From the NCBI RefSeq assembly GCF_001884045.1, contig NZ_MACF01000082.1, forward strand, positions 1-64,000: 64,000 nt of DNA, given 5' to 3'. How positions within the stretch are numbered: the stretch's first letter is position 1; the number at the start of each line of letters is the position of its first letter. A program made the translations under genes and the position numbers. Below, piece by piece: positions 37,857 through 45,015 of this stretch. Source of the DNA: Bacillus mobilis. Lineage in GTDB: Bacteria; Bacillota; Bacilli; Bacillales; Bacillaceae_G. The notes below the pieces were generated by a model, which was given only the letters and a program-made list of their open reading frames with translations, searched no databases and had not been told where the DNA came from.

Positions 37857-38441
37857 TTATTTCTTGTTTTTTTCTTTTAACTTTTCAACTTCACTTTTTA
37901 TATCCTCAGATACAACCACATCGATATTTCCTTTATACTTCTTGTATTCCTGAAATAACATATTTGCATTTTGGTTAAATGTCATTAAGGTCCCACTAGG
38001 TGATTCAGTTTGTTCCTTTAAAGATGTAATGGTTCCATACATCTTTTTGTATTCATCATAAAGTTCTTTATACTTATCTGGATTTTCTTTTGCAGCTTCA
38101 GAAACAGTTTTTAATTGCCCTTCCATATCATTATATATTACAGATGCTTGGGAAATTATTGTATCATTTGATTTTTTCTTAGCATTTACAGCTATATTAA
38201 AATCTCGGCGATCATCAATAGCTTTAGACCAGGCCTGTGAATATTGTGGTAAAACATGATCAGCAACAAATCCCATTAGTCCGATATTATCATAAAATTC
38301 CGCCGCTGCTTGAACATAACTAGCTTCACGCTTCTTTTTTTCTTCGGCTTCTTTAGCGTTTTTTTGTAATACGTTCATACTCACAAGAGCTATGATGATT
38401 ACAATAACACCTAAAATTCCTCCGATTACCTTTTTGTTCAT
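37857..38441 (-). CDS. Membrane-anchored helical protein, function unknown
   Basis: 194 residues. An N-terminal membrane helix (VIGGILGVIVIIIALVSMNVL) anchors a helical extracytoplasmic domain with a charged start (QKNAKEAEEKKKREASYVQAAAEFYDNIGLMGFVADHVLPQYSQAW). No cleavage or lipobox is seen, so it probably stays in the membrane. Unrecognised family. It stands alone. Confidence 0.72.
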   Translation of the reverse strand: MNKKVIGGILGVIVIIIALVSMNVLQKNAKEAEEKKKREASYVQAAAEFYDNIGLMGFVADHVLPQYSQAWSKAIDDRRDFNIAVNAKKKSNDTIISQASVIYNDMEGQLKTVSEAAKENPDKYKELYDEYKKMYGTITSLKEQTESPSGTLMTFNQNANMLFQEYKKYKGNIDVVVSEDIKSEVEKLKEKNKK

Positions 38442-38890
38442 GCTGATTCCTCCATTTATGCGTAATTGTTAAATTGTATTTGGGAAGGCAAAATAAAAGC
38501 ACTCATTTGAGTGCTTTTAACTATTCAGCTTTTAATTTAACTTCCTTTTCCATCATGAAACTAAAATTAAAGCAATTAATCCCAAAATCAAAAATTTTAC
38601 CTATTAAACATTTCTATTAATGATAATATGTAAGATTTACAATTTCATCATATCAGATGTGCTATCTTCCCTTTGTCATATCTTGTCGAATAACAACAAA
38701 AAAGTATCCGTCTCAAAAGGCGTTAACTAAACGATATTTTCTCATAAATCCGACTAGTAAAGGGTGAATTATCTTGAATACGAGAGCACCAAACATTTCT
38801 CCTAATCGAAATTCATTCGTTCAAATTAAATAAGCAATTGAAATACAAATGCTATAATACACTTAACTACACTAAGGGGGAACATTTATC
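38442..38890. other. Intergenic region with an orphan hairpin
   Basis: Contains the hairpin 38490-38518. The stretch just right of it has short hydrophobic minus-strand frames broken by stops (around 38530-38620), perhaps a decayed small membrane gene; not callable. AAGGGGG before 38891 is the ribosome site of the next gene. Confidence 0.5.
38490..38518 (-). terminator. Orphan terminator-like hairpin
   Basis: AAAAGCACTCA and TGAGTGCTTTT, 11-bp arms with a 2-nt loop. No intact minus-strand gene ends here. The AGCACTCA core also occurs in the hairpin at 3373-3399. Confidence 0.5.
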
Positions 38891-39883
38891 GTGCACGGAA
38901 AACACATTCAATTTCACAAGTTTGGCAACCCAAAAGATGTATTACAAGTTGAACATAAACATATAGAACCATTAAAAGATAATGAAGTTTTAGTCCGTAT
39001 GCTAGTTAGGCCGATTAATCCATCTGACTTAATTCCGGTCACCGGAGCGTACGCACATAGAATTCCGTTACCTAACATACCTGGTTATGAAGGTGTTGGT
39101 ATTGTAGAAGATATAGGTGTGGGCGTTACGAGAGACCTTATCGGTAAACGTGTTTTACCGTTACGCGGAGAAGGTACTTGGCAAGAGTATGTGAAGACAT
39201 CAGCTGATTTTGTAGTCCCTATTCCAGATTCCATTGATGATTTCACAGCGGCACAAATGTATATTAATCCTCTTACGGCGTGGGTTACATGTACAGAAAC
39301 GCTAAACTTACAGAGTAATAACGTTTTATTAGTGAATGCTTGTGGGTCCGCTATTGGACATCTATTTGCGCAGTTATCACAAATTTTAAACTTCCGATTA
39401 ATTGCTGTTACAAGAAATAATAAGCATACAGAAGAGTTACTGCGCCTTGGTGCTGCACATGTAATTGATACTTCCACTGCCCCGCTTTACGAAACCGTTA
39501 TGGAATTAACAAACGGGATTGGTGCAGATGCTGCGATTGATTCTATCGGAGGACCAGATGGAAATGCATTAGCTTTCTCCTTACGTCCAAACGGTCACTT
39601 TTTAACGATCGGTCTTCTATCAGGAATACAAGTGAACTGGGCAGAGATTGTCACGAAAGCAAAAGTGCACGCGAACATATTTCATTTACGACATTGGAAT
39701 AATGAAGTGTCACCATATAAATGGCAAGAAACGTTTCGTCACTTAATTCGCTTAGTGGAAAATAAGCAATTATGTTTTATGAAAGTCCATTCTACATATG
39801 ACTTAGCGGATGTGAAAGCGGCAGTTGATGTTGTGCAGTCTGCTGAGAAAATGAAAGGGAAAGTGTTTTTGACTAGTTATTAA
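38891..39883 (+). CDS. Zinc-type MDR oxidoreductase (quinone/enoyl reductase-like)
   Basis: 330 residues starting at GTG (AAGGGGG upstream). It is a medium-chain dehydrogenase/reductase. The N-terminal catalytic domain has VRPINPSDLIPVTGAY and PNIPGYEGVGIVEDIG. The NADPH-binding domain has NACGSAIGHLFAQL near residue 150 and the GADAAIDSIGG segment. No structural-zinc Cys cluster is visible, so it belongs with quinone or trans-2-enoyl-thioester reductases. Monocistronic, with its own terminator. Substrate unknown. Confidence 0.85.
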   Translation: MHGKHIQFHKFGNPKDVLQVEHKHIEPLKDNEVLVRMLVRPINPSDLIPVTGAYAHRIPLPNIPGYEGVGIVEDIGVGVTRDLIGKRVLPLRGEGTWQEYVKTSADFVVPIPDSIDDFTAAQMYINPLTAWVTCTETLNLQSNNVLLVNACGSAIGHLFAQLSQILNFRLIAVTRNNKHTEELLRLGAAHVIDTSTAPLYETVMELTNGIGADAAIDSIGGPDGNALAFSLRPNGHFLTIGLLSGIQVNWAEIVTKAKVHANIFHLRHWNNEVSPYKWQETFRHLIRLVENKQLCFMKVHSTYDLADVKAAVDVVQSAEKMKGKVFLTSY

Positions 39884-39895
39884 ATGCAATTGAAG

Positions 39896-39933
39896 AATCT
39901 ATTTTGATTGATTTTCTCAAAATAGATTTTTTT
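39896..39933 (+). terminator. Terminator of the oxidoreductase gene
   Basis: AATCTATTTTG and CAAAATAGATT arms followed by T7. Confidence 0.85.
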
Positions 39934-40044
39934 ATGTCTAATAAATCCTACTTTAGTATCCTGACTTCAACTACCTAAAAAATAACATTGTCAACCGAAC
40001 TTAAATTGGTTATCATAAAAACGAATATAACAGGAGATGAGCAG

Positions 40045-40725
40045 ATGAATATGAACGAAAAGAAATCTTTTTCAAAAGTTTCTCGGCGGAAATTAGTCGA
40101 TGAAGTGTTGGAACGTCTACAAGAGAAAATCTTTTCTGGCGAGTATGAAGTTGGCGATCGCCTCCCTACAGAGCCGCAATTAATGGAAGAGTTAGGGGTA
40201 GGGCGTTCAACGCTGCGAGAAAGCATAAAGATATTAGTACATGCTGGCATATTAGAAGTTCGACAAGGACAAGGCACTCGTATTATCTCACTCAATACAA
40301 CGCAAGATTCATTTGAAAAACGACTGCAAGCAGCTAATATACATCATGTGTATGAAGCACGAAATATGTTAGATAAAGAAGTAGCAATGTTAGCGGCACA
40401 GCGCCGAAGTGACGAGGATCTTTTATACTTAAAAGGACATTTGAGTAAAAGAAAAAATGCCCTTCAAGAAGGAAATTATGTAGCATACATAGATGCAGAC
40501 ATTCAGTTTCATCTAGCCATTGCAAAGGCGAGTAAAAACGAAGTTCTACTTGATTTGTATCAATCCTTCGTACCTGCCCTTCGCCACATTTTAAGCCAAT
40601 TCATATTAAATACAGCGAACTATGAAGATAACTCTGACATTCATGAAAAGTTATTCCAAGCTATTTTAAAACAAAATACTGAAGAGGCACGAACATACGC
40701 TATTCAAAATTTGGAGCTGAAATAA
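40045..40725 (+). CDS. GntR-family regulator, FadR subfamily
   Basis: 226 residues from the ATG at 40045, with CAGGAGATGAGCAG just upstream; the longer frame lacks a ribosome site. The N-terminal winged helix has EVLERLQEKIFSGEYEVGDRLPTEPQLMEELGVGRSTLRESIKIL. The C-terminal FCD ligand domain is visible (YEARNMLDKEVAMLAAQRR, FHLAIAKASKNEVLLDLYQ, HEKLFQAI). Its His/Asp residues usually hold a metal and a small organic acid. The CynX-like transporter follows after 70 bp and is probably its target. Confidence 0.92.
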   Translation: MNMNEKKSFSKVSRRKLVDEVLERLQEKIFSGEYEVGDRLPTEPQLMEELGVGRSTLRESIKILVHAGILEVRQGQGTRIISLNTTQDSFEKRLQAANIHHVYEARNMLDKEVAMLAAQRRSDEDLLYLKGHLSKRKNALQEGNYVAYIDADIQFHLAIAKASKNEVLLDLYQSFVPALRHILSQFILNTANYEDNSDIHEKLFQAILKQNTEEARTYAIQNLELK

Positions 40726-40747
40726 GCTCCTTATCTATTACACACAA

Positions 40748-40782
40748 ACATCAGATGATATACCCAATAACATCTGATGTTT
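40748..40782. promoter_or_regulatory. Inverted repeat between gntR gene and transporter
   Basis: AACATCAGATG and CATCTGATGTT are 11-bp arms 13 bp apart, directly before the transporter ribosome site. No T run follows, so an operator or a translational hairpin is more likely than a terminator. Confidence 0.5.
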
Positions 40783-40795
40783 AAGAGAGGAGAAA

Positions 40796-41986
40796 ATGAA
40801 ATTGAAACATCAAGAACGAACTTATTTGTATATACTAGCACTATTTTTTGTTTCCATTAATTTACGTATCGGAATTACATCTGTTTCACCTTTACTAGAA
40901 ACAATCCGACAAGACTTACACATAAGCAATTTCTCCGTTAGTTTTTTAACAGCTATTCCTGTTTTTTGTATGGGGACATTCGCCTTACTGACTGGGAAGG
41001 TAATTAAAAAATACGGGGCAGAACAATCAATTATGGCTTGTCTTATTTTAATTGGCTTGGCAACATGTGTGAGAGCTTTTACCTTTTCCATTTCCACATT
41101 ATTCGTGAGCGCTTTATTTATCGGTATTGGAATTGCACTTGCAGGTCCGTTACTATCAGGGTTTATTAAAGAAAAATTCCCTACGAAAATCGGCTTAATG
41201 ATTGGCATATACTCAGTAGGTATGGGAACTGGTGCTTCTTTAAGTGCAGGGTTAACGATTCCTTTACAACATGTATTAAAAGGATCTTGGAATATGGCAC
41301 TCGCTTTTTGGGGTGTACTAACTATTGTCGCTATTATGTTTTGGTATCCTGTTATGAAACGAAAAAAGAATACGAGTACACAAAATAAAAAGAATAATAG
41401 CTTACCTTTAAGAAATAAAAAAGCGTGGTTATTCACAATCTTTTTCGGGCTACAATCAGGAATCTTTTATTCCATTACGACTTGGCTTGCGCCAGCAAAT
41501 CAAAGTATGGGTGTGAGCAGCGAACAAGCGGGTACTCTTATAACTGTTTTTACAGTGATCCAAATGATATGTAGCTTTTTAATTCCAACATTAGCGGATA
41601 TTTATAAAAACCGAACACTTTGGTTATTAGGGAGTATATGCTTTGTACTCGTAGGTTTATTGCTTATGATTTACCCATTAACTACACCATGGATCCCTTC
41701 TATCCTACTAGGCATCGGGCTCGGTGGCGTATTTCCACTCGCTCTCATGCTGCCGCTATATGAAACAAAAACTTCAGAAGATGCAAGTGCATGGACTGCT
41801 ATGATGCAGTCAGGAGGATATATTATGGGCGGATTCATTCCTGTCCTAGCAGGAATCGCTCGTGACTACTTTAATGGTTATACGCAAGTTTTTATTATAA
41901 TGGCACTTTTAAGCTTCATTTTATTCCTATTAACTTTAGCTATGAACAAAAGGAAAAGAAATGCAGAAGATCTTGTCTCCGCTTAA
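40796..41986 (+). CDS. CynX/NimT-family MFS transporter
   Basis: 396 residues, 12 membrane helices in two halves. The opening SINLRIGITSVSPLLETIRQDL and helix-5 GAGASLSAGL-like GMGTGASLSAGLTIPL are the marks of the CynX/NimT (YycB) group, which includes cyanate and 2-nitroimidazole transporters. The true substrate is unknown. It follows a FadR-type regulator, so uptake of a small carboxylate or amide-like compound is plausible. Confidence 0.87.
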   Translation: MKLKHQERTYLYILALFFVSINLRIGITSVSPLLETIRQDLHISNFSVSFLTAIPVFCMGTFALLTGKVIKKYGAEQSIMACLILIGLATCVRAFTFSISTLFVSALFIGIGIALAGPLLSGFIKEKFPTKIGLMIGIYSVGMGTGASLSAGLTIPLQHVLKGSWNMALAFWGVLTIVAIMFWYPVMKRKKNTSTQNKKNNSLPLRNKKAWLFTIFFGLQSGIFYSITTWLAPANQSMGVSSEQAGTLITVFTVIQMICSFLIPTLADIYKNRTLWLLGSICFVLVGLLLMIYPLTTPWIPSILLGIGLGGVFPLALMLPLYETKTSEDASAWTAMMQSGGYIMGGFIPVLAGIARDYFNGYTQVFIIMALLSFILFLLTLAMNKRKRNAEDLVSA

Positions 41987-42041
41987 ATTCTAAATGTTAA
42001 TATATGGTATAATTTAATTAAAAACGAAAGGAGCTTCTAAC

Positions 42042-42347
42042 ATGTGGCTCATTACGGCAATTGCGCCTGTTTTAATAGTAGGAGGAATTGTAGTATTTGT
42101 AATTAAAAGATTGGAACATAAATATAAGAACGGAAAATTAGGTAAGAAAAAATCAAAAGAAGCTCAAAACTTATTAGATAGTCTCATACCTATAGGAATG
42201 CTTGTCGGCTGTATAATCGGTTTGATTTTCGGCATGTTTTTCCCGGACTTCTCCCTGCTTTCAGTTAGTTTAGGATCTGGAATAGGCTATTTATTTGGTT
42301 ATTTCGCCTATGAAATTTATAGTAAGACAGGAGATAACTTTTCATAA
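42042..42347 (+). CDS. Small membrane protein, function unknown
   Basis: 101 residues with three hydrophobic helices (WLITAIAPVLIVGGIVVFVI; PIGMLVGCIIGLIFGMFF; LGSGIGYLFGYFAYEIY) and a Lys-rich loop after the first. AAAGGAG precedes the ATG and a terminator follows. Unrecognised. Confidence 0.72.
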   Translation: MWLITAIAPVLIVGGIVVFVIKRLEHKYKNGKLGKKKSKEAQNLLDSLIPIGMLVGCIIGLIFGMFFPDFSLLSVSLGSGIGYLFGYFAYEIYSKTGDNFS

Positions 42348-42363
42348 TCCAAAAAGAATAATC

Positions 42364-42412
42364 AGGACAGTACATAGTAGTCATATACAATATGTACTGT
42401 CCTTTATTTTTG
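42364..42412 (+). terminator. Terminator of the small membrane gene
   Basis: AGGACAGTACATA and TATGTACTGTCCT arms (13 bp) then a T-rich tract. Confidence 0.85.
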
Positions 42413-42567
42413 CATCAATGCTATCAACTTACCTTCCACATCCTATACACCTTTTCTTACCTCAAATAACAATTTTATTATTTGTCATATAATTAGCACC
42501 TTCGTTAAACATATATAAAGATTGTTGTATTTCTTACTTTTCCCTTTGAAAACAATATATACTACAT

Positions 42568-42655
42568 TTGAAATAAGCAAGTGTGTCTGCTTATTACCTA
42601 AATTCCCGTGCAATACCCCCTCACGAAATGCTAGGAGCAATCCTAGCATTTTTTA
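42568..42655 (+). ncRNA. Candidate C-rich small regulatory RNA
   Basis: A possible -10 box TATACT (42558-42563) precedes a hairpin AATAAGCA/TGCTTATT (42572-42595). Next comes an unpaired C-rich stretch with TTCCCGTG and ACCCCCTCACG, then a terminator AATGCTAGG/CCTAGCATT with T6. No coding frame fits. About 88 nt, C-rich and unpaired before the terminator: this is the design of trans-acting Gram-positive sRNAs such as FsrA or RsaE/RoxS that pair with G-rich ribosome sites. Identity is not established. Confidence 0.6.
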
Positions 42656-42718
42656 CAATAACGTTTTGCCCACTTTGAACATATGTAATTATAATTTCTT
42701 GTCAACGTTAGTCATAAA

Positions 42719-42753
42719 ACAAAAAAAACCCCTCAAAGCATAAGCTTCAAGGG
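42719..42753 (-). terminator. Terminator of the UPF0145 gene
   Basis: CCCCTTGAAGC and GCTTTGAGGGG arms followed by T8 on the minus strand. Confidence 0.88.
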
Positions 42754-42774
42754 GTGAGCCTGTTTTTTATTTAC

Positions 42775-43086
42775 TTATATACGTACAGCTGTACCACTTA
42801 CAGCAACCATTAACATTCCATCACGAACAACCTCGTAATCTACGTCAATACCAACGATAGCGTTCGCACCTTTTTGTTTTGCAAGTTCTTTCATTTCATC
42901 CATTGCGATATCACGAGCTTCTTTTAGCTTACTTTCGTAAGAACCAGCACGACCACCGACAACATCACGAACAGAAGCGAATAAATCGCGGACAATATTT
43001 GCACCCATAATAGCTTCACCGTTTACAATATCGATATACTCAATAATTTCTTTACCTTGAATTCCAGACGTTGTTGTTACAATCAT
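42775..43086 (-). CDS. YbjQ/UPF0145 family protein
   Basis: 103 residues from the ATG at 43086; TTAGGAGAG nine bases upstream excludes the GTG start, which sits too close. [50 protein letters not shown] and [14 protein letters not shown] are the conserved UPF0145 (YbjQ) blocks. These small pentameric proteins are described as heavy-metal-binding-like; biological role unclear. Confidence 0.92.
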   Translation of the reverse strand: MIVTTTSGIQGKEIIEYIDIVNGEAIMGANIVRDLFASVRDVVGGRAGSYESKLKEARDIAMDEMKELAKQKGANAIVGIDVDYEVVRDGMLMVAVSGTAVRI

Positions 43087-43222
43087 GACTGACACTCTCC
43101 TAATAAGTTGTAGTTTGAATAAGCTTTCTTATGTCTTTATTATGCCATGGAAAAAGTATCTAATCTATTGAATTACCTTACAGGAGTGTGACAATTTTGT
43201 AAGAATAAAACGTCTATTATGT

Positions 43223-43426
43223 TTAATAAAGCGCTTTAATATTTGGATACATAAACGATTCTCTATTTTCTTTCCAATCCTTTTCTACTTCTTTAAAAGT
43301 TGGTCGCCCTAATTCCCCCTTATTTTCCTGTTTATTAAACCATTTCTTCACATACTTCTCTCCATTTTTGTTTTGAACCGTACAAAGGAAACTATTACTA
43401 CTATCCTTTACTATTTTTACAATCAC
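43223..43426 (-). CDS. Small basic protein, function unknown
   Basis: 67 residues starting at GTG (GAGGTG eight bases upstream). Lys/Glu-rich with a Cys (SFLCTVQNKNGEKYVKKWFNKQENKGELGRPTFKEVEKDW). Unrecognised. A truncated bcr1 copy lies just upstream. Confidence 0.6.
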   Translation of the reverse strand: MIVKIVKDSSNSFLCTVQNKNGEKYVKKWFNKQENKGELGRPTFKEVEKDWKENRESFMYPNIKALY

Positions 43427-43450
43427 GAAAAGACACCTCTTTCCTTTTCA

Positions 43451-43504
43451 ATAAAGTGAAACTTTAATCAGTGGGGGGCTTACTGCCCACAAATAGCGGG
43501 GTAA
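43451..43504. repeat. bcr1-type repeat, strongly truncated
   Basis: It begins ATAAAGTGAAACTTTAATC like full copies and runs through GTGGGGG and TTACTGCCCA to AATAGCGGGGTAAC, a decayed right end. About 54 bp remain. Confidence 0.7.
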
Positions 43505-43515
43505 CGTAATAGAAC

Positions 43516-43589
43516 TTGATCTTTTACTATAAGCCCTTCCTCTCTTATAGTCATACGACTCCTCGGCCGCGCCAAAGTTGTAAGATCAA
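43516..43589. other. Structured 74-bp element with three nested stems
   Basis: Outer arms TTGATCTT and AAGATCAA enclose a hairpin ACTATAAG/CTTATAGT and a second, GC-rich hairpin ACGACT/AGTTGT around CGGCCGCGCC. The GC-rich core is unlike the surroundings. It could be an RNA three-way junction or a small repeat element. Not a tRNA (no T-arm or acceptor consensus). Confidence 0.5.
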
Positions 43590-43627
43590 AAAACGATATT
43601 CACTATGTTTAATATGTGACGTACATA

Positions 43628-44158
43628 TTATTTAAAGAAATCCGAGTTATACGCATTGTGCTTATCAAATATTTTATAAATTTCTAACTTATCATCTAGT
43701 TTTGCATCTACTAAAATTAATATATTTCCATCATAAATGTATTCTTCATATTTCTTAGCATGTTCCTCAGGGATTCCTAAGCCGATAAATGCTCCTATTA
43801 AACTTCCAGCTCCTCCGCCAATACCGGCTCCTCCAATAGCTGCTGCGATAGGTCCTGCCGCTACGATTGGACCCATTCCAGAAATGGCAAGTACACCAAG
43901 ACCTGTTAATAAACCTCCGAGTCCGCCTGCTACTCCTCCTGCCACAAGTCCTGTCGCTGAAAAGATATCCGCTTTATGTGCGGTTTCATGATTCACTTTT
44001 TCACCCGATTTTTCTTCCAGATGTTCAATTTCCTTTTGATCCTTTGCAATAGCTGAAATATTATCAGCTGGATATCCTTTATCACTTAATTCATTAATAA
44101 CGAATGCCGCATCATCGATGGTTCTAAAAACACCTACTATTTTTCTATCTACATTCAT
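43628..44158 (-). CDS. YflT/Gsp17M-like stress protein with glycine-zipper core
   Basis: 176 residues. The N-terminal part (KIVGVFRTIDDAAFVINELSDKGYPADNISAIAKD) is the flavodoxin-like sensor segment of the YflT/Gsp17M 'heat induced stress protein' family. The middle is a Gly/Ala-rich zipper (LVAGGVAGGLGGLLTGLGVL ... AAAIGGAGIGGGAGSLIGAFIGLGIPEE) that may insert in or lie on a membrane. The end returns to alpha/beta. It follows a 46-codon gene behind a sigma-B promoter, so general stress induction is expected. Confidence 0.85.
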   Translation of the reverse strand: MNVDRKIVGVFRTIDDAAFVINELSDKGYPADNISAIAKDQKEIEHLEEKSGEKVNHETAHKADIFSATGLVAGGVAGGLGGLLTGLGVLAISGMGPIVAAGPIAAAIGGAGIGGGAGSLIGAFIGLGIPEEHAKKYEEYIYDGNILILVDAKLDDKLEIYKIFDKHNAYNSDFFK

Positions 44159-44194
44159 AACTATTAACCTCCTAAAGTTTTATATCATGTATCT

Positions 44195-44335
44195 TTATCT
44201 TTCTTCATTTCTGTATACACTAATCTTCTTATTAACATAACCATTTATGAAAAAAGCGAATAGTAAAAGCAGTACAAGCGAACTACTTAACAAGTAAATT
44301 AAATCAAATGTAATATCAATCATCAGTTCATTCAT
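44195..44335 (-). CDS. 46-residue membrane protein in a sigma-B unit
   Basis: ATG at 44335 with AAAAAGGAG ten bases upstream. The product begins MNELMIDITFDLIYLLSSS, continues with a membrane helix (LVLLLLFAFFINGYV) and ends with a charged tail (NKKISVYRNEER). It is the first gene after a sigma-B promoter and 36 bp before the YflT-like gene. Its size makes it easy to miss in annotation. Confidence 0.7.
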   Translation of the reverse strand: MNELMIDITFDLIYLLSSSLVLLLLFAFFINGYVNKKISVYRNEER

Positions 44336-44430
44336 GTATACCAGACTCCTTTTTATTTAAAGTAAAAGTATATTTTTATAGACTAGAAATCTTACAATTC
44401 ATCTTCAGTCAATCTCTTTGTAGTTTATGT

Positions 44431-44455
44431 ATACCCTTCGTAACCCTTTCTAAAC
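44431..44455 (-). promoter_or_regulatory. Sigma-B promoter
   Basis: Minus strand: GTTTAG, 13 bp, GGGTAT. It leads into the 46-codon gene and the YflT-like gene. Placed divergently from the sigma-B promoter at 44492. Confidence 0.75.
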
Positions 44456-44491
44456 ATAAAAAACTATAATTATATTTTTTCTTATTTATAT

Positions 44492-44516
44492 GTTTAACAT
44501 TTTTTAAAACGGGTAT
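44492..44516 (+). promoter_or_regulatory. Sigma-B promoter
   Basis: Plus strand: GTTTAA, 13 bp, GGGTAT, a perfect match, 41 bp before the HPr-like gene start. Confidence 0.82.
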
Positions 44517-44557
44517 GTTTATATTGTTATGCTTATTATATGGAAAGGAATATTTCA

Positions 44558-44809
44558 ATGAATGCAATCCAATCTACCACTATTCTTTATAATGAAACAC
44601 CTACAATAACGCAGATTCATCATTTTTACGCTTTAATGACAAGCTTTCAAACGAATTTATTTATAAGTAAACACGGAACACTTACTTCCATTAAAAACTT
44701 AAGCACATTAGTATCTTTTTTCCTTACTGTCAAAAAGAAAGAACTTGTATTATTTATCTTTGAAGGAATAGATGCAAAAAAAGCTTTAAGAACACTCTTT
44801 CCTTCTTAA
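44558..44809 (+). CDS. Degenerate HPr-like protein under sigma-B control
   Basis: 83 residues from the ATG at 44558 (AAAGGA eight bases upstream). The C-terminal two thirds (NLFISKHGTLTSIKNLSTLVSFFLTVKKKELVLFIFEG) follow the HPr fold pattern around the regulatory Ser-46 region, with a Ser in the matching place (Ser44). The catalytic His-15 loop is not conserved (TQIHHFYAL instead of GLHARPA), though His residues are present. It may be a regulator or scaffold rather than a PTS phosphocarrier. It lies between a sigma-B promoter and rsbK. Confidence 0.7.
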   Translation: MNAIQSTTILYNETPTITQIHHFYALMTSFQTNLFISKHGTLTSIKNLSTLVSFFLTVKKKELVLFIFEGIDAKKALRTLFPS

Positions 44810-44892
44810 AAGTTTTATGATCCCCCTATTCCCTCGATTGTTACTTTTCATATATAATTTTATATTTCAAAATGATTTCCTCAATTCAAAAA

Positions 44893-44925
44893 GAGACCCC
44901 CTAATACAATAGGGGGATTTCTAGT
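44893..44925 (+). terminator. Hairpin between the HPr-like gene and rsbK
   Basis: CCCCCTA and TAGGGGG arms followed by a moderately T-rich stretch, 84 bp past the HPr-like gene. Confidence 0.6.
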
Positions 44926-45015
44926 TTGGCCTTACGAAAACTGATATAATATATATTACGTTTTTTATTCTTTACAATTGAAAACTTTTAATAACCTTGA
45001 AGGTAGGAATTTTTA

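Noticed and set aside
38530-38620. Short hydrophobic minus-strand frames before the hairpin at 38490
   Set aside because: They contain stops and lack a start and ribosome site. At most this is a decayed small gene, too weak to call.
42295-42492. 65-codon plus-strand frame after the small membrane gene
   Set aside because: It overlaps the end of that gene and its terminator, and has no ribosome site of its own.
43516-43589. tRNA or tRNA-like gene, because of the 74-nt size and three stems
   Set aside because: There is no T-loop GTTCRA, D-loop or acceptor consensus, and the stems do not have cloverleaf spacing.
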